A stretch of 13,128 nucleotides of DNA from Candidatus Woesearchaeota archaeon (GCA_019322375.1 JAHWIP010000089.1:1-13128), one strand, 5' to 3'; positions 1 through 8,131 are shown, numbered from the stretch's first letter. The notes: a model not told the origin generated them from the letters alone. Numbers and translations are program-made.

Positions 1-24
1 ATACATTTGTCTTACAGAGGTTCA

Positions 25-234
25 ATGGTGGCAAAGAAGAATGAAGTATTGAACATCCGGCTGCCCGACGAGCTAATTCTAGAACTAGACTCACTTGTCA
101 AAAAGAAAATCTTCAAATCACGCTCAGAAGCCATAAGAGAATTTGCCAGAGAGTATGTGCAAGAGCAACAACTGCACAGCTCTGAACAAAACAAAAATGC
201 CAAAAAATCTGGGCAAGGGGGAGGAAGATGGTAA
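25..234 (+). CDS. Ribbon-helix-helix (CopG/MetJ-type) DNA-binding protein, copy 1
   Basis: Small (69 aa) probable transcriptional regulator. The N-terminal strand (VLNIRLP) followed by helix A (starting DELILELD) and a KSRSEAIREFAREY second helix is the ribbon-helix-helix fold. In this family dimers insert the paired beta-strands into the DNA major groove, with alternating residues such as N and R of NIRLP reading bases. The C-terminal ~20 residues are polar and Gly-rich and probably disordered. I chose ATG at 25 (AGAGG at 16-20 lies just upstream) over an in-frame TTG at 7, which would add six residues with no family support. It overlaps the next RHH gene by 7 nt, so the two are probably translated together and may heterodimerise or cross-regulate. 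The upstream promoter lies outside the window. Target unknown; autoregulation of this operon is a guess. The fold call is firm. Confidence 0.88.
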   Translation: MVAKKNEVLNIRLPDELILELDSLVKKKIFKSRSEAIREFAREYVQEQQLHSSEQNKNAKKSGQGGGRW

Positions 235-506
235 CTTCCATAGTAAGCGTGAGGATGCCATCTTCCCTTGTTCAGAAACTAAGAGAACTAGCCAAAAAAA
301 ATCATTTTCTTGATGTGAGTGAAGAAGTAAGAAGCATAATCAAGGTACAGACAAGAAAATACAAGCTCAGGCTTGGAGAGATAAAGCCAATAGAAGAAGA
401 AAAGCCAGCCAAAAAACCAATTCTGGCTGATTACAAAACCCAAAACCTGGTAAAAGAAGAGCTAGTCAGAAGACTAAAAAAAATGATAGAAGAAATAGAA
501 AAATGA
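228..506 (+). CDS. Ribbon-helix-helix DNA-binding protein, copy 2
   Basis: A 92-aa second RHH protein. The strand SIVSVRMP is followed by helix A (SSLVQKLRELAKKNHF) and a second helix (SEEVRSIIKVQTRKY), the same layout as its neighbour but diverged. After the fold comes a Pro/Lys/Glu linker (about residues 52-66) and a charged amphipathic helix at the C-terminus (LVRRLKKMIEEIEK), which could mediate oligomerisation or protein contacts. ATG at 228 overlaps the stop of copy 1 and follows a strong Shine-Dalgarno (GGAGG, 220-224). The stop overlaps the next possible start as ATGA (503-506). Tandem RHH genes leading a surface-protein operon suggest a local regulatory pair, but which DNA they bind cannot be told. 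Fold assignment is confident; role is inferred. Confidence 0.87.
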   Translation: MVTSIVSVRMPSSLVQKLRELAKKNHFLDVSEEVRSIIKVQTRKYKLRLGEIKPIEEEKPAKKPILADYKTQNLVKEELVRRLKKMIEEIEK

Positions 507-3500
507 ATAACAACATAACAAAAAACTCACTAAAAATGAGTTTTTTGAATGTTTTGTTGTGGCTTCATCCAGCACATAAATGTGCTGGTTTTCGCCTCAA
601 CTACAACATAATAAAAGGAAAAAGAAATGTGCTCCTGTTAAGCTTCACACTCTTATTCATACTAAACACTCTATTAGTATCAGCAACAATTGACCTTGTA
701 AGCCCGGAAAACAACACCTATGCTAATCAGCAAAGCATAACCTTTGAATACTATGTAAGCCTTGATAATATCACTAATACCAGTATTAGTTGTGCTTTAA
801 ACCTTGACTCAGAGATTGACCAAACAGATGATAACATTACTAATCATGGATTTAATGAATTCACAGCAAATCTTAGCGTGGATACTCACACATGGAGCAT
901 TACATGTAATTCTGTTAATAACTCTGAGAATAGTGAGGAAAGAGTGATAGCCATTGATGTGATAGAACCCACAGTTATCTTGATATCCCCATTAAACAAC
1001 ACTCAGATAAATTCATCTAGTGCTGACCTGACTTTTATTGTGATAAACACACCTACAGAGGAGTCTGGCTGTGATGTAATCCTGGATGGTGCTGTGAATA
1101 AGAGCATAGTAGCCGAGGACAGTGAAAGCACAACAACAACCCTGACAGAACTAAGTGATGGATTATATGAATGGAGAATATCATGCTCTGACCAAGCAAA
1201 TAATTCAGAGACAAGTGAGACAAGAACCTTCAAAATCAACACCACTCCTGAACCAGAATCAGAACCAGAGTTCAGCATTAGCATAGAAAAAACAGAGTAT
1301 GTCATTGGAGAATACGGCTTAATGACCATAAGTGCACCTAATAGTACGAGTATAAGAGTAGAGGTGTGCCCTGACCAGCCAGGTTTTGTGGAGTGTGAAG
1401 TGCCTGCTATGGGAGAGCACATCATGAACTATCCGTTCCAAGAATACCTGCCCTTTACCAATGAAGAAGGCAAATACATACTAGAGGCATACTTCAACTA
1501 TACTGGCACCACAGAGATACAAGAGTTAGATTATGAGATTAAAAATAACATTAACATAGACATAGAATCTGATGAGGACCCGCGAAAAAATGTTCCACTA
1601 ACCCTGGAAGCATATGCAAGTGGAGGAGTGGGCACCTTAGAATATACCTGGCATCTGAGCAGCGGCTCAAAAGTAAACAAAAAAGAGGTAGAAATAACTT
1701 ATACCAAGGCAGGCAACTACACAGAAACTGTTTTTGTAAAAGATGCTTATAACAATACCAGGAACAAGAGCATAACCATGGATGTAAGCAATGCTTATAG
1801 CATAGAAGTTGTTGTAAAAGACTCTGTTACAAATAAAGCCATTAAAAAAGCAACTGTTGAGGTTGAGGATGAACAAAAAGAAACAGATACTAATGGCAAA
1901 GTACAATATTACTTAGAGAAAGGAAGAAGAGATATAATGGTTCTAAAGGAGAACTACTCAATATATCTTGATGAGCTTGACATAACCAAGGACAAAACCT
2001 TCACAATCCAATTAGAACCAATAACAAGCACAGAACCAAAAGTGACTTTAATAAGACCAAAGGATAATTCAGTAATAACAGGCCCGTCAAACGAACTTGC
2101 GTTCAGGGCAGAGTATAACAACACTCTTAACTGCAGCATATACATCAATGAGAACAATGACGGTTTCTTTATCTATCTGGGAAGTCTTACTGTAAAGAAT
2201 AATAATGAACAGAAGTTCGGAGTTGTAGAGCTTGAGAACAAGACATACTGGTGGAAGGTTGAGTGCATTGGTAACAACGGTAAAACTGGCGTGAGCAAGA
2301 CCTGGGAGTTCAGAGTTGGAAAAGAACAAATTCCTGCAGAAACTCTCGCTGTGACAGAGCAATCAGAAGAAGCAAAAACATATAATGACTGGGTAAAAGA
2401 GTTTGAACGAATCCTTGATGAGCTTGAAAATCTGCCTACTGATGAAAGAGAAGCAGCAGATGCCCTGGGAATCACAAATACAATAAAGGACAGCATCAAA
2501 ACTTTTAAGAATACTATAAGAGATTTGGATTCAATTAGCTTTAGAAATGACCTATCAGAGCAAGAAAAACAAGCACAAAAACAAAAACTAGTCCTAGAAG
2601 CACAGAATGTATATCAAAAAAGCCCTGTAAGCATCACGGTTCTTAAAAGCGATTCGTTTGTTGATTACATAGATAAAACAGAACTTACAGAGTTATTAAA
2701 AGAATACATAAAAATAAATAATATCAGCACGGCAATTAATCAAAATAAATTATTAGATTTCTTAGAAGAGCTACAGCAGGAAGTAGTAATCTCAACAAAA
2801 ACAAAAAATACCAGGGTAACATATAAGGATGGCACCACCAAAGGATTAACCCTTCTTGTCAGAGAGATAAAAACATATAACCTCACAGACAATACTTTCA
2901 TCCTAGAAGTAATACCCAAAAACGTTGTTAATAATGCAGATGAAATTCTAAGCACAGAAAAATATGAGGTTATAAAACAAGACCCAATAATCAGTTTTGA
3001 ACTAAAAGGAGATAAAGATAAAACCCTGATCTATTATTTTGAAAAAAGCATTGACCTAGAACTTTTGAAAAACATAAGGACTGCTGTTTTCATAAACCCC
3101 GAGTCAGTAAGTGATGATAAAATAACAGGGTTCTCAACAAAGAAGCTAAAGCTGCCAAAAATAAAAGGAATTATATTTATCCCTGTCATAGTAATACTGC
3201 TGGGAAGCCTGATATTTGTAAGCATAAAATACAATGGATTGGACGCAGCAAAGTATGTGATTTACAAGCTCTACAATCAAAAGAGCCTTCACTACATTAA
3301 TATTATACTTAATGAGATAAATGATGAGCTTGATGTTGGGGATGTAGAAAAAGCCCTTGCATTGTATGAAGAAGCAAAAAGCGCTTACTCAGAACTCTCA
3401 ACAATTGCAAAGAATGATGCATATGAAAGAATTGAAGAAGTAGCTAATAAAATAAAGGATTACTATGCTACCACAGCAACAGATAGCAAGGATAATGTTA

Positions 3501-3700
3501 ACGAGATAAAAGGTATGATAAACAATATTACAGCTCTGCTTAACAATGCTCAGCTAGGAGCTGTTCTTGAAGAGTACAAAAGAATAGAAGCAGCATATAA
3601 CCAGCTAGATGATGAAATCAAAGAGATGCTTCACCCAATGCTTGTGTCTCTTGGAAATAAAATACAAATCATGATTGACAATGAGAAAAATAAGATTTAA
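503..3700 (+). CDS. Large single-pass surface protein with Ig/PKD-like ectodomain and helical cytoplasmic tail
   Basis: 1065 aa from ATG 503, which overlaps the upstream stop as ATGA. The true start may be 536 or GTG 629, because the hydrophobic signal segment only begins at residue 43 (after KGKR) and ends near 61. Domains in order: Ig-like modules opening with SPENNT/SPLNNT-type motifs (about 62-250); a K-x2-Y-x2-GE module (about 255-345); a PKD-like domain (about 346-431, with YTWHL and AGNYTETVFV); a carboxypeptidase-regulatory-like beta-sandwich (about 431-507, with TDTNGKVQYYLEKG); another Ig-like domain (about 511-607); a helical/mixed membrane-proximal region; a TM at about 890-908; and a 157-residue cytoplasmic tail with two related helical repeats (about 929-988 and 1003-1058, sharing AL/VL..Y.....AY..L and NKI). 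NxS/T sequons are frequent. Probably a glycosylated surface adhesin, receptor or scaffold, partner of the ATPase encoded next. No enzyme motif seen. Confidence 0.85.
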   Translation: MNNNITKNSLKMSFLNVLLWLHPAHKCAGFRLNYNIIKGKRNVLLLSFTLLFILNTLLVSATIDLVSPENNTYANQQSITFEYYVSLDNITNTSISCALNLDSEIDQTDDNITNHGFNEFTANLSVDTHTWSITCNSVNNSENSEERVIAIDVIEPTVILISPLNNTQINSSSADLTFIVINTPTEESGCDVILDGAVNKSIVAEDSESTTTTLTELSDGLYEWRISCSDQANNSETSETRTFKINTTPEPESEPEFSISIEKTEYVIGEYGLMTISAPNSTSIRVEVCPDQPGFVECEVPAMGEHIMNYPFQEYLPFTNEEGKYILEAYFNYTGTTEIQELDYEIKNNINIDIESDEDPRKNVPLTLEAYASGGVGTLEYTWHLSSGSKVNKKEVEITYTKAGNYTETVFVKDAYNNTRNKSITMDVSNAYSIEVVVKDSVTNKAIKKATVEVEDEQKETDTNGKVQYYLEKGRRDIMVLKENYSIYLDELDITKDKTFTIQLEPITSTEPKVTLIRPKDNSVITGPSNELAFRAEYNNTLNCSIYINENNDGFFIYLGSLTVKNNNEQKFGVVELENKTYWWKVECIGNNGKTGVSKTWEFRVGKEQIPAETLAVTEQSEEAKTYNDWVKEFERILDELENLPTDEREAADALGITNTIKDSIKTFKNTIRDLDSISFRNDLSEQEKQAQKQKLVLEAQNVYQKSPVSITVLKSDSFVDYIDKTELTELLKEYIKINNISTAINQNKLLDFLEELQQEVVISTKTKNTRVTYKDGTTKGLTLLVREIKTYNLTDNTFILEVIPKNVVNNADEILSTEKYEVIKQDPIISFELKGDKDKTLIYYFEKSIDLELLKNIRTAVFINPESVSDDKITGFSTKKLKLPKIKGIIFIPVIVILLGSLIFVSIKYNGLDAAKYVIYKLYNQKSLHYINIILNEINDELDVGDVEKALALYEEAKSAYSELSTIAKNDAYERIEEVANKIKDYYATTATDSKDNVNEIKGMINNITALLNNAQLGAVLEEYKRIEAAYNQLDDEIKEMLHPMLVSLGNKIQIMIDNEKNKI
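519..547 (+). terminator. Terminator-like perfect 11-bp stem-loop with T6
   Basis: CAAAAAACTCA (519-529) pairs perfectly with TGAGTTTTTTG (537-547) around a 7-nt loop. The right arm carries six T in a row (541-546). It lies directly after the second RHH gene, where a terminator or attenuator would be expected. The large ORF from 503 reads through it, so either it is coding DNA that happens to be palindromic, or the real downstream start is later (629). Archaeal termination depends mainly on U-tracts, so the T6 matters more than the stem. Confidence 0.45.
550..608 (+). other. Long imperfect stem-loop, candidate structured mRNA leader element
   Basis: Core perfect 8-bp stem CCAGCACA (569-576) / TGTGCTGG (581-588) with loop TAAA. 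Beyond a 5x5 internal loop, GGC (561-563) pairs with GCC (594-596), GTTG (556-559) with CAAC (598-601), and TGTT (550-553) with AACA (605-608). About 19 pairs in 59 nt is far more structure than nearby coding DNA shows. It sits between the RHH pair and the signal peptide of the surface protein. It could be a regulatory leader hairpin, a processing site or a small palindromic repeat insertion. Pairing is read directly; function is inferred. Confidence 0.5.
614..619 (+). promoter_or_regulatory. Shine-Dalgarno-like site for alternative GTG start at 629
   Basis: AAAGGA lies 9 nt upstream of an in-frame GTG (629-631). It is the best-spaced ribosome-binding site in front of the surface protein, whose hydrophobic signal segment begins exactly at that codon. 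ATG 503 and ATG 536 have no comparable site. This supports a later start and a non-coding 507-628, although the lysine/arginine-rich n-region (KGKR) would then be untranslated. Confidence 0.4.
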
Positions 3701-3715
3701 GGAGAGATATAAGGA

Positions 3716-3739
3716 GAAAAAAGCATAGAAAAAAGCATA
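3716..3739 (+). repeat. 12-nt tandem direct duplication upstream of the ATPase gene
   Basis: GAAAAAAGCATA occurs twice back to back (3716-3727 and 3728-3739), between an AAGGAG site (3711-3716) and the ATG at 3755. The duplication lengthens the distance from that Shine-Dalgarno to the start to nearly 40 nt. The frame is open from 3713 and would read EKSI twice, but has no ATG, GTG or TTG before 3755. It may be a slippage product that tunes translation. Confidence 0.6.
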
Positions 3740-3754
3740 AAGAAAAATAAAAAA

Positions 3755-6700
3755 ATGGTACAGCAAACCAGAACCAAGGAAATTGTATTTACATTTCTTA
3801 TACTCATACTTTTAGTTCTGGCTATAAAAGGACTGATGATAGTAGGCCAGTTCATAGGCTATGCTGCTTTTCTTGAAGCAGAAGGAGGAGTAATCACAGA
3901 GATTGAACTAAGAATGGCTTATGATGTGAGTCACTGGTCAGCTGTTTATGGAACAGCATGGGGTGTTGAATGGACCCAGGTATGGCATTATAACTTTACT
4001 GGAAACACTACTCTTACAGAATCAGGTAATGAGAAACACCTATTATTCTATTGTTTTGAACCAAACATAGAGCATGAGATATATGCAAGCATGGTTAATG
4101 AGTCAGATATAGATTTTGCTTCTCTGCAAGCAGCTACTACAGCAGATTATGATGCGTATATGAACATCAGTAACACTAGCTTCTTCTCAGCCACAAACAC
4201 ATTTACAAGCACAGAAAATTTTGATATAGGGGGCAATCTAACAAATGCTCCTGCAACTTACACCTATATATGGAATGAGACTAACTCAACCACTTTTATC
4301 ACAGGAATCCTAAAGGATGGAAGTGGAAATCTTGTGCTGGTAACAAAGGTATTACAGGTGCCTGTAGAAAGCTTTAGGCGAGAACGCTTTAACTATCAGA
4401 TGTTGCTGCCCATACACAACAGCGACTGGCAGGATTATTATTTCTGGAGCGACCCAACAGACGAGTGCCCAGAAGGCAATGGAACCATTATTTTCCCAGG
4501 ATATGTTTATGGAAATGTTACTGATACTTCTGGCAATCCATTAGGGCAAGTAATAATAGAAGTTGCTGGTTATACAACTTATAGTGATAATACCACTGGG
4601 TTCTATAACCTAACAGCCCCAGAGGGAAACTGGACAATCTATGCATACAAAACAGGTTATGAACTTTACAGAAGCAATGTATCCATAACCAGGAATAATG
4701 GCACAGAGCATAATATTGTAATGGTGACAGTACAACCACCATACCCTCCGCTAACAGGCATAGGACCAGGAATAGATGAACCAGGAACAAGCACTCAAGA
4801 AGGAGTGGATGCAGAAGGAACAGAGACTAAGACAGGAGAATATGATGTGCCTCCAGTTATTCAGAGGCCAAAGAAGATTGAAGGTACTGATTACATAGTG
4901 TCAATTTCAGAGATTAACAGAAAGCTAAGGCTGGGCAATTTTTTACAGGAAAAAGTAACTCTTTACAGTTTTAAAGAGAGGCCAGCAAATATATATTTCA
5001 CAGTTGAAGGCAATGTTAGTCATCTCATTAAAATGGACAAGGATTCAATGCTGCTTGCACCTCGCTCAGATGATTATCTGACTATTACCATCTTTGGGGT
5101 TGGAGACCCAGGCATATACAATGGCAGCCTGCTCATGACAGGAGATATTAATGTGAGCATACCAATAATAATAGAGGTGCTTCCAAAAGACAAGCTACCA
5201 GTACAAGCCTTACTCATAGACTTAGAGTTAAGCAAGGAAAAGGTTTATCCAGGAGAATTATTAAAGTTCAAGACAGACCTAAGAAACCTATTAACAGACT
5301 TACAATACCCTGTGCAGTTGTTCTACACTATCCAAGACATAGAAGGAAAAGAAACAATATGGTCTTATGATACTAATGTATTCCTAAAAACATCTTTCTC
5401 GTTGTTAAAAAACGCGATAATTCCAAAAGGGACAAAAACAGGAGATTATATACTAAGAGTTACTGCTAATTATCTTGGCTTAAGCGCAGGAACAAGTGTT
5501 ATCTTTAAGGTAAGCACCCCCTGGTATCTTGTGGGAATAATAGGACCTATAAGGGTGTGGCATGTCTTAATATTCCTAATACTGGCTACCTTAGCAGTTC
5601 TGTCATACTGGTATGTTAAAAGAAAGATAGAAGAAAAGAAAAAATTCCACTTAAAAGTTGAGCTTAGCGAGCTCCCAAAACCCGGGCCAAGAAGCATCTA
5701 TGTGGGTAAGATAGCAGAAACAGATCATAAGACTTATTTCAATATGGAAGCATTCATGACTCATACCATTGATGCAGGAAGCACAGGAGGAGGAAAAACA
5801 ATATCAGCCCAGGTAATAATTGAAGAGTTGCTCTTAAAAGGGGTAGCAGTAATGGTGTTCGACCCAACAGCTCAATGGACAGGCATGCTAAGAAAATGCA
5901 CTGACAAGACCATGCTGTCGCTTTACCCAATGTTTGGAATGAAGCCAACAGATGCAAGAACCTTTAATGGTAATATCAGGCAGGTAAATAATCCAAGAGA
6001 AATGATAGATATCAAGAAGTATCTTAAACCAGGCGAGATACAGGTATTTGCATGCCACAAACTAGAGCCAAAAGAAATGGACATATTTGTAGCTAACAGC
6101 ATTAGGCAGATATTCAGAGCTAATTTCCCAGAAAGCAGAACCCTAAAAGTAGTGTTTGTATACGATGAGGTTCATAGGCTGCTGCCCAAGTTTGGTGGAA
6201 GCGGAGAAGGCTTCCTGCAGATAGAAAGAGGATGCAGGGAGTTCAGAAAATGGGGCTTGGGAATGTTACTTATATCACAGGTACTAAGCGACTTTGTCGG
6301 AACTATTAAAGCTAACATTAACACAGAAGTACAGATGAGAACCAGAGACGAAGGAGACCTAGAAAGGATTAGGGTGAAGTATGGTGAAGATGTGCTTAGA
6401 TCCTTGGTCAAAGCAACAGTTGGTAGTGGAATGGTAGAAAATCCTCATTATAACAGGGGCAAGCCTTATTTCGTAGCCTTCAGGCCTATTATGCACAGTG
6501 TGCAAAGGCTTACTGACGAGGAAATTGAGAAATACAATGAATATAATGAAAAGATAGACCAGATGCGATATGAGCTAGAACAATTAGAACAAGAAAAAAT
6601 TGATGTGTTTGACCTTAAACTTGAATTAAAACTGGCAACAGACAAGGTAAAAACAGGCAACTTTAACATGGTAGAGATCTATCTTGAAGGCCTTATACCA

Positions 6701-7648
6701 AGAATCCAGAAGAACTGGGACAAACTAGGTAAAAAACCAAAGAAACTAGAGAGAAAACTGGTTTCAGAAGAGGAGTTACAAGAAGCTATTACCAGGGCAA
6801 AAAAAGCAAGAGCTGAGTATGAGCAAGAGATGAAAAAAGAAAAAGCAAAAAAAGAAGAAGCAGAAGGAGAAGAAACAGAAGGAGAAGAGGAAAAAAAGAG
6901 CCGTGGTGCTGATTTTTTCAAGAAAGATGTAAGCCCAGACAAAATCTTAAAACTAGTAAATGGCATGCTTGTTATAAACATGGCAAGTCTTTATGATGAG
7001 GTTGCTGCTATGAAGGACGAAGACTTTGAAAAGCATGTGAGTGAAGATAAGAATGACTTTGCCGCCTGGACTGCGAATGCTGTTGGAGATAAAGAACTGG
7101 CAGAACACCTAAAATTAACCACCTCAAAGCAAGAGATACTTGATTTGCTTGATTTAAGAAGAGATAATAAGCCACTTCCAAAACTAGACAAAGAAAAACT
7201 CAATAAAATAGAACAAGCAGAAGCTGTTGAGGAGCTGTCAAAACCGCCTGAAGAATTAAAAAAAGAAGAAGCCAAAAAAGAAGAAATTGAAGGAGAAGAA
7301 ACAAAAGAAAAACCAATAAAAAAAGAAAAACCCAGAGCTAAACCAGACCTTGAGAAAAAGGTGAAAAAAGATGAAGAAGTAACCAATGGCATAGAGAAAA
7401 GTGTAAAAGAAGAACAAGAAATCACCTATACCTTTAAACTGGAGACAGGAGAAGAGGTAAAAACCCTTGATGAGCTAAAAGATAAGATAAAGCAGATGGA
7501 TGCTACTACTTTCCAACACTATGTTGGTGATGATTATAATAAGTTTGCTGACTGGATAAAACAAGGACTGCATAACAAAGAATTAGCTGAAAAGATAAGT
7601 TCTATTAAGGATAAGAACAAATTATTAGAGGCTTTGGAGAATGCCTGA
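3755..7648 (+). CDS. Membrane-anchored HerA/VirB4-like ATPase with large ectodomain and duplicated DUF5752-like C-terminus
   Basis: 1297 aa. N-terminal TM/anchor (about 10-32); an ectodomain of ~560 residues with sequons, including a carboxypeptidase-regulatory-like sandwich (about 250-325, VTDTSGNPLGQ) and a beta-rich membrane-proximal part; second TM (about 602-621); basic stretch; then a cytoplasmic P-loop domain. Walker A is GSTGGGKT (675-682), Walker B is VVFVYDE with D804-E805, and the sensor Gln sits in LISQ (Q842), followed by an NTEVQMRTRDEGD segment. This is the HerA/VirB4/FtsK order of motifs (DUF87-like), so hexameric ATP-driven translocation or remodelling is expected. After it come a helical hairpin (about 950-990), Lys/Glu-rich coiled linkers, and two copies of a small domain (about 1065-1130 and 1225-1297) matching my recollection of DUF5752 (F..HV...KNDFA.W...V.GDKELAE). 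No HAS-barrel seen. ATG 3755 has no close ribosome site. Substrate unknown: DNA, protein or surface-complex assembly are all possible. Confidence 0.88.
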   Translation: MVQQTRTKEIVFTFLILILLVLAIKGLMIVGQFIGYAAFLEAEGGVITEIELRMAYDVSHWSAVYGTAWGVEWTQVWHYNFTGNTTLTESGNEKHLLFYCFEPNIEHEIYASMVNESDIDFASLQAATTADYDAYMNISNTSFFSATNTFTSTENFDIGGNLTNAPATYTYIWNETNSTTFITGILKDGSGNLVLVTKVLQVPVESFRRERFNYQMLLPIHNSDWQDYYFWSDPTDECPEGNGTIIFPGYVYGNVTDTSGNPLGQVIIEVAGYTTYSDNTTGFYNLTAPEGNWTIYAYKTGYELYRSNVSITRNNGTEHNIVMVTVQPPYPPLTGIGPGIDEPGTSTQEGVDAEGTETKTGEYDVPPVIQRPKKIEGTDYIVSISEINRKLRLGNFLQEKVTLYSFKERPANIYFTVEGNVSHLIKMDKDSMLLAPRSDDYLTITIFGVGDPGIYNGSLLMTGDINVSIPIIIEVLPKDKLPVQALLIDLELSKEKVYPGELLKFKTDLRNLLTDLQYPVQLFYTIQDIEGKETIWSYDTNVFLKTSFSLLKNAIIPKGTKTGDYILRVTANYLGLSAGTSVIFKVSTPWYLVGIIGPIRVWHVLIFLILATLAVLSYWYVKRKIEEKKKFHLKVELSELPKPGPRSIYVGKIAETDHKTYFNMEAFMTHTIDAGSTGGGKTISAQVIIEELLLKGVAVMVFDPTAQWTGMLRKCTDKTMLSLYPMFGMKPTDARTFNGNIRQVNNPREMIDIKKYLKPGEIQVFACHKLEPKEMDIFVANSIRQIFRANFPESRTLKVVFVYDEVHRLLPKFGGSGEGFLQIERGCREFRKWGLGMLLISQVLSDFVGTIKANINTEVQMRTRDEGDLERIRVKYGEDVLRSLVKATVGSGMVENPHYNRGKPYFVAFRPIMHSVQRLTDEEIEKYNEYNEKIDQMRYELEQLEQEKIDVFDLKLELKLATDKVKTGNFNMVEIYLEGLIPRIQKNWDKLGKKPKKLERKLVSEEELQEAITRAKKARAEYEQEMKKEKAKKEEAEGEETEGEEEKKSRGADFFKKDVSPDKILKLVNGMLVINMASLYDEVAAMKDEDFEKHVSEDKNDFAAWTANAVGDKELAEHLKLTTSKQEILDLLDLRRDNKPLPKLDKEKLNKIEQAEAVEELSKPPEELKKEEAKKEEIEGEETKEKPIKKEKPRAKPDLEKKVKKDEEVTNGIEKSVKEEQEITYTFKLETGEEVKTLDELKDKIKQMDATTFQHYVGDDYNKFADWIKQGLHNKELAEKISSIKDKNKLLEALENA

Positions 7649-8126
7649 ACAAGAACAAGGAAAAGAGGAGTTTGAAGGGAAAGAAGAGTCTGAAATAAAA
7701 AAACTCATGGAAAAAATAGGTGAGACCAATAGAAAGCTAGAAGAAGCATATGATGAAAAGATAAAAAGGCTTGAAGCAAAGAAAAAGCTAATCCCAGATG
7801 AAAAAGAAGAAGAGAAGCACCAAACAAGGATAAGTGCGCTTAAAGAAAAGCTTGATGAAATAAAAAACAGGATTAGTGAAGCAAGAAAAGCTGGAAAAGA
7901 CCCTTTTATAGCAGGCCTCTGGTTAAGGAATGTTAATGCTAAGATTAAGATAGCACAAGTCACTCATGAAAAGAAAGATTTTAAAACAGTAGAAATTATA
8001 TTAAATAATGCAGAAAAAGAACTAGAAGAATCTCTAAAACAAGAAGAAGTAGATGTGAAAAAAGAGATTGAAACCAGGCTAAGAAAGGATGTTGCCAAGG
8101 AGACAGGCAGAATAATTGAAACCTAA
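7641..8126 (+). CDS. Small charged coiled-coil protein (putative adaptor)
   Basis: 161 aa, overlapping the ATPase stop by 8 nt, so probably translationally coupled. No signal peptide or TM, hence cytoplasmic. Nearly all helix by composition: residues about 10-85 are a Lys/Glu-rich coiled coil (KKLMEKIGETNRKLEEAYDE...). Residues about 88-135 form a hairpin-like module, with VNAKIKIAQ followed by KKDFKTVEIILNNAEKE. That second part resembles a hairpin in the neighbouring ATPase (LELKLATDKV with NFNMVEIYLEGL), which suggests duplication or a common binding surface. I do not recognise a named family. Position and shared module suggest an adaptor to the ATPase tail. The gene is well supported by overlap and spacing; its role is inference. 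Confidence 0.72.
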   Translation: MPEQEQGKEEFEGKEESEIKKLMEKIGETNRKLEEAYDEKIKRLEAKKKLIPDEKEEEKHQTRISALKEKLDEIKNRISEARKAGKDPFIAGLWLRNVNAKIKIAQVTHEKKDFKTVEIILNNAEKELEESLKQEEVDVKKEIETRLRKDVAKETGRIIET

Positions 8127-8131
8127 AAAGA

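Noticed and set aside
7..24. Upstream TTG start for the first RHH gene
   Set aside because: ATG 25 has a Shine-Dalgarno at 16-20 and gives the normal RHH N-terminus; the extra six residues match nothing.
774..789. Palindrome CTAATACcaGTATTAG in the first surface gene
   Set aside because: Inside coding sequence with a normal protein reading (ITNTSIS), no promoter nearby; short AT-rich palindromes are expected by chance.
3704..3712. TATA-like sequence (AGATATAAG) before the ATPase gene
   Set aside because: No BRE-like element in front, and it overlaps purine-rich ribosome-site sequence; the tight spacing favours read-through from upstream.
6679..7425. Two minus-strand Ser/Phe-rich frames opposite the ATPase tail
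   Set aside because: Reverse complements of Lys/Glu-rich coding tracts (GAA/AAA read as TTC/TTT); low-complexity artefacts.
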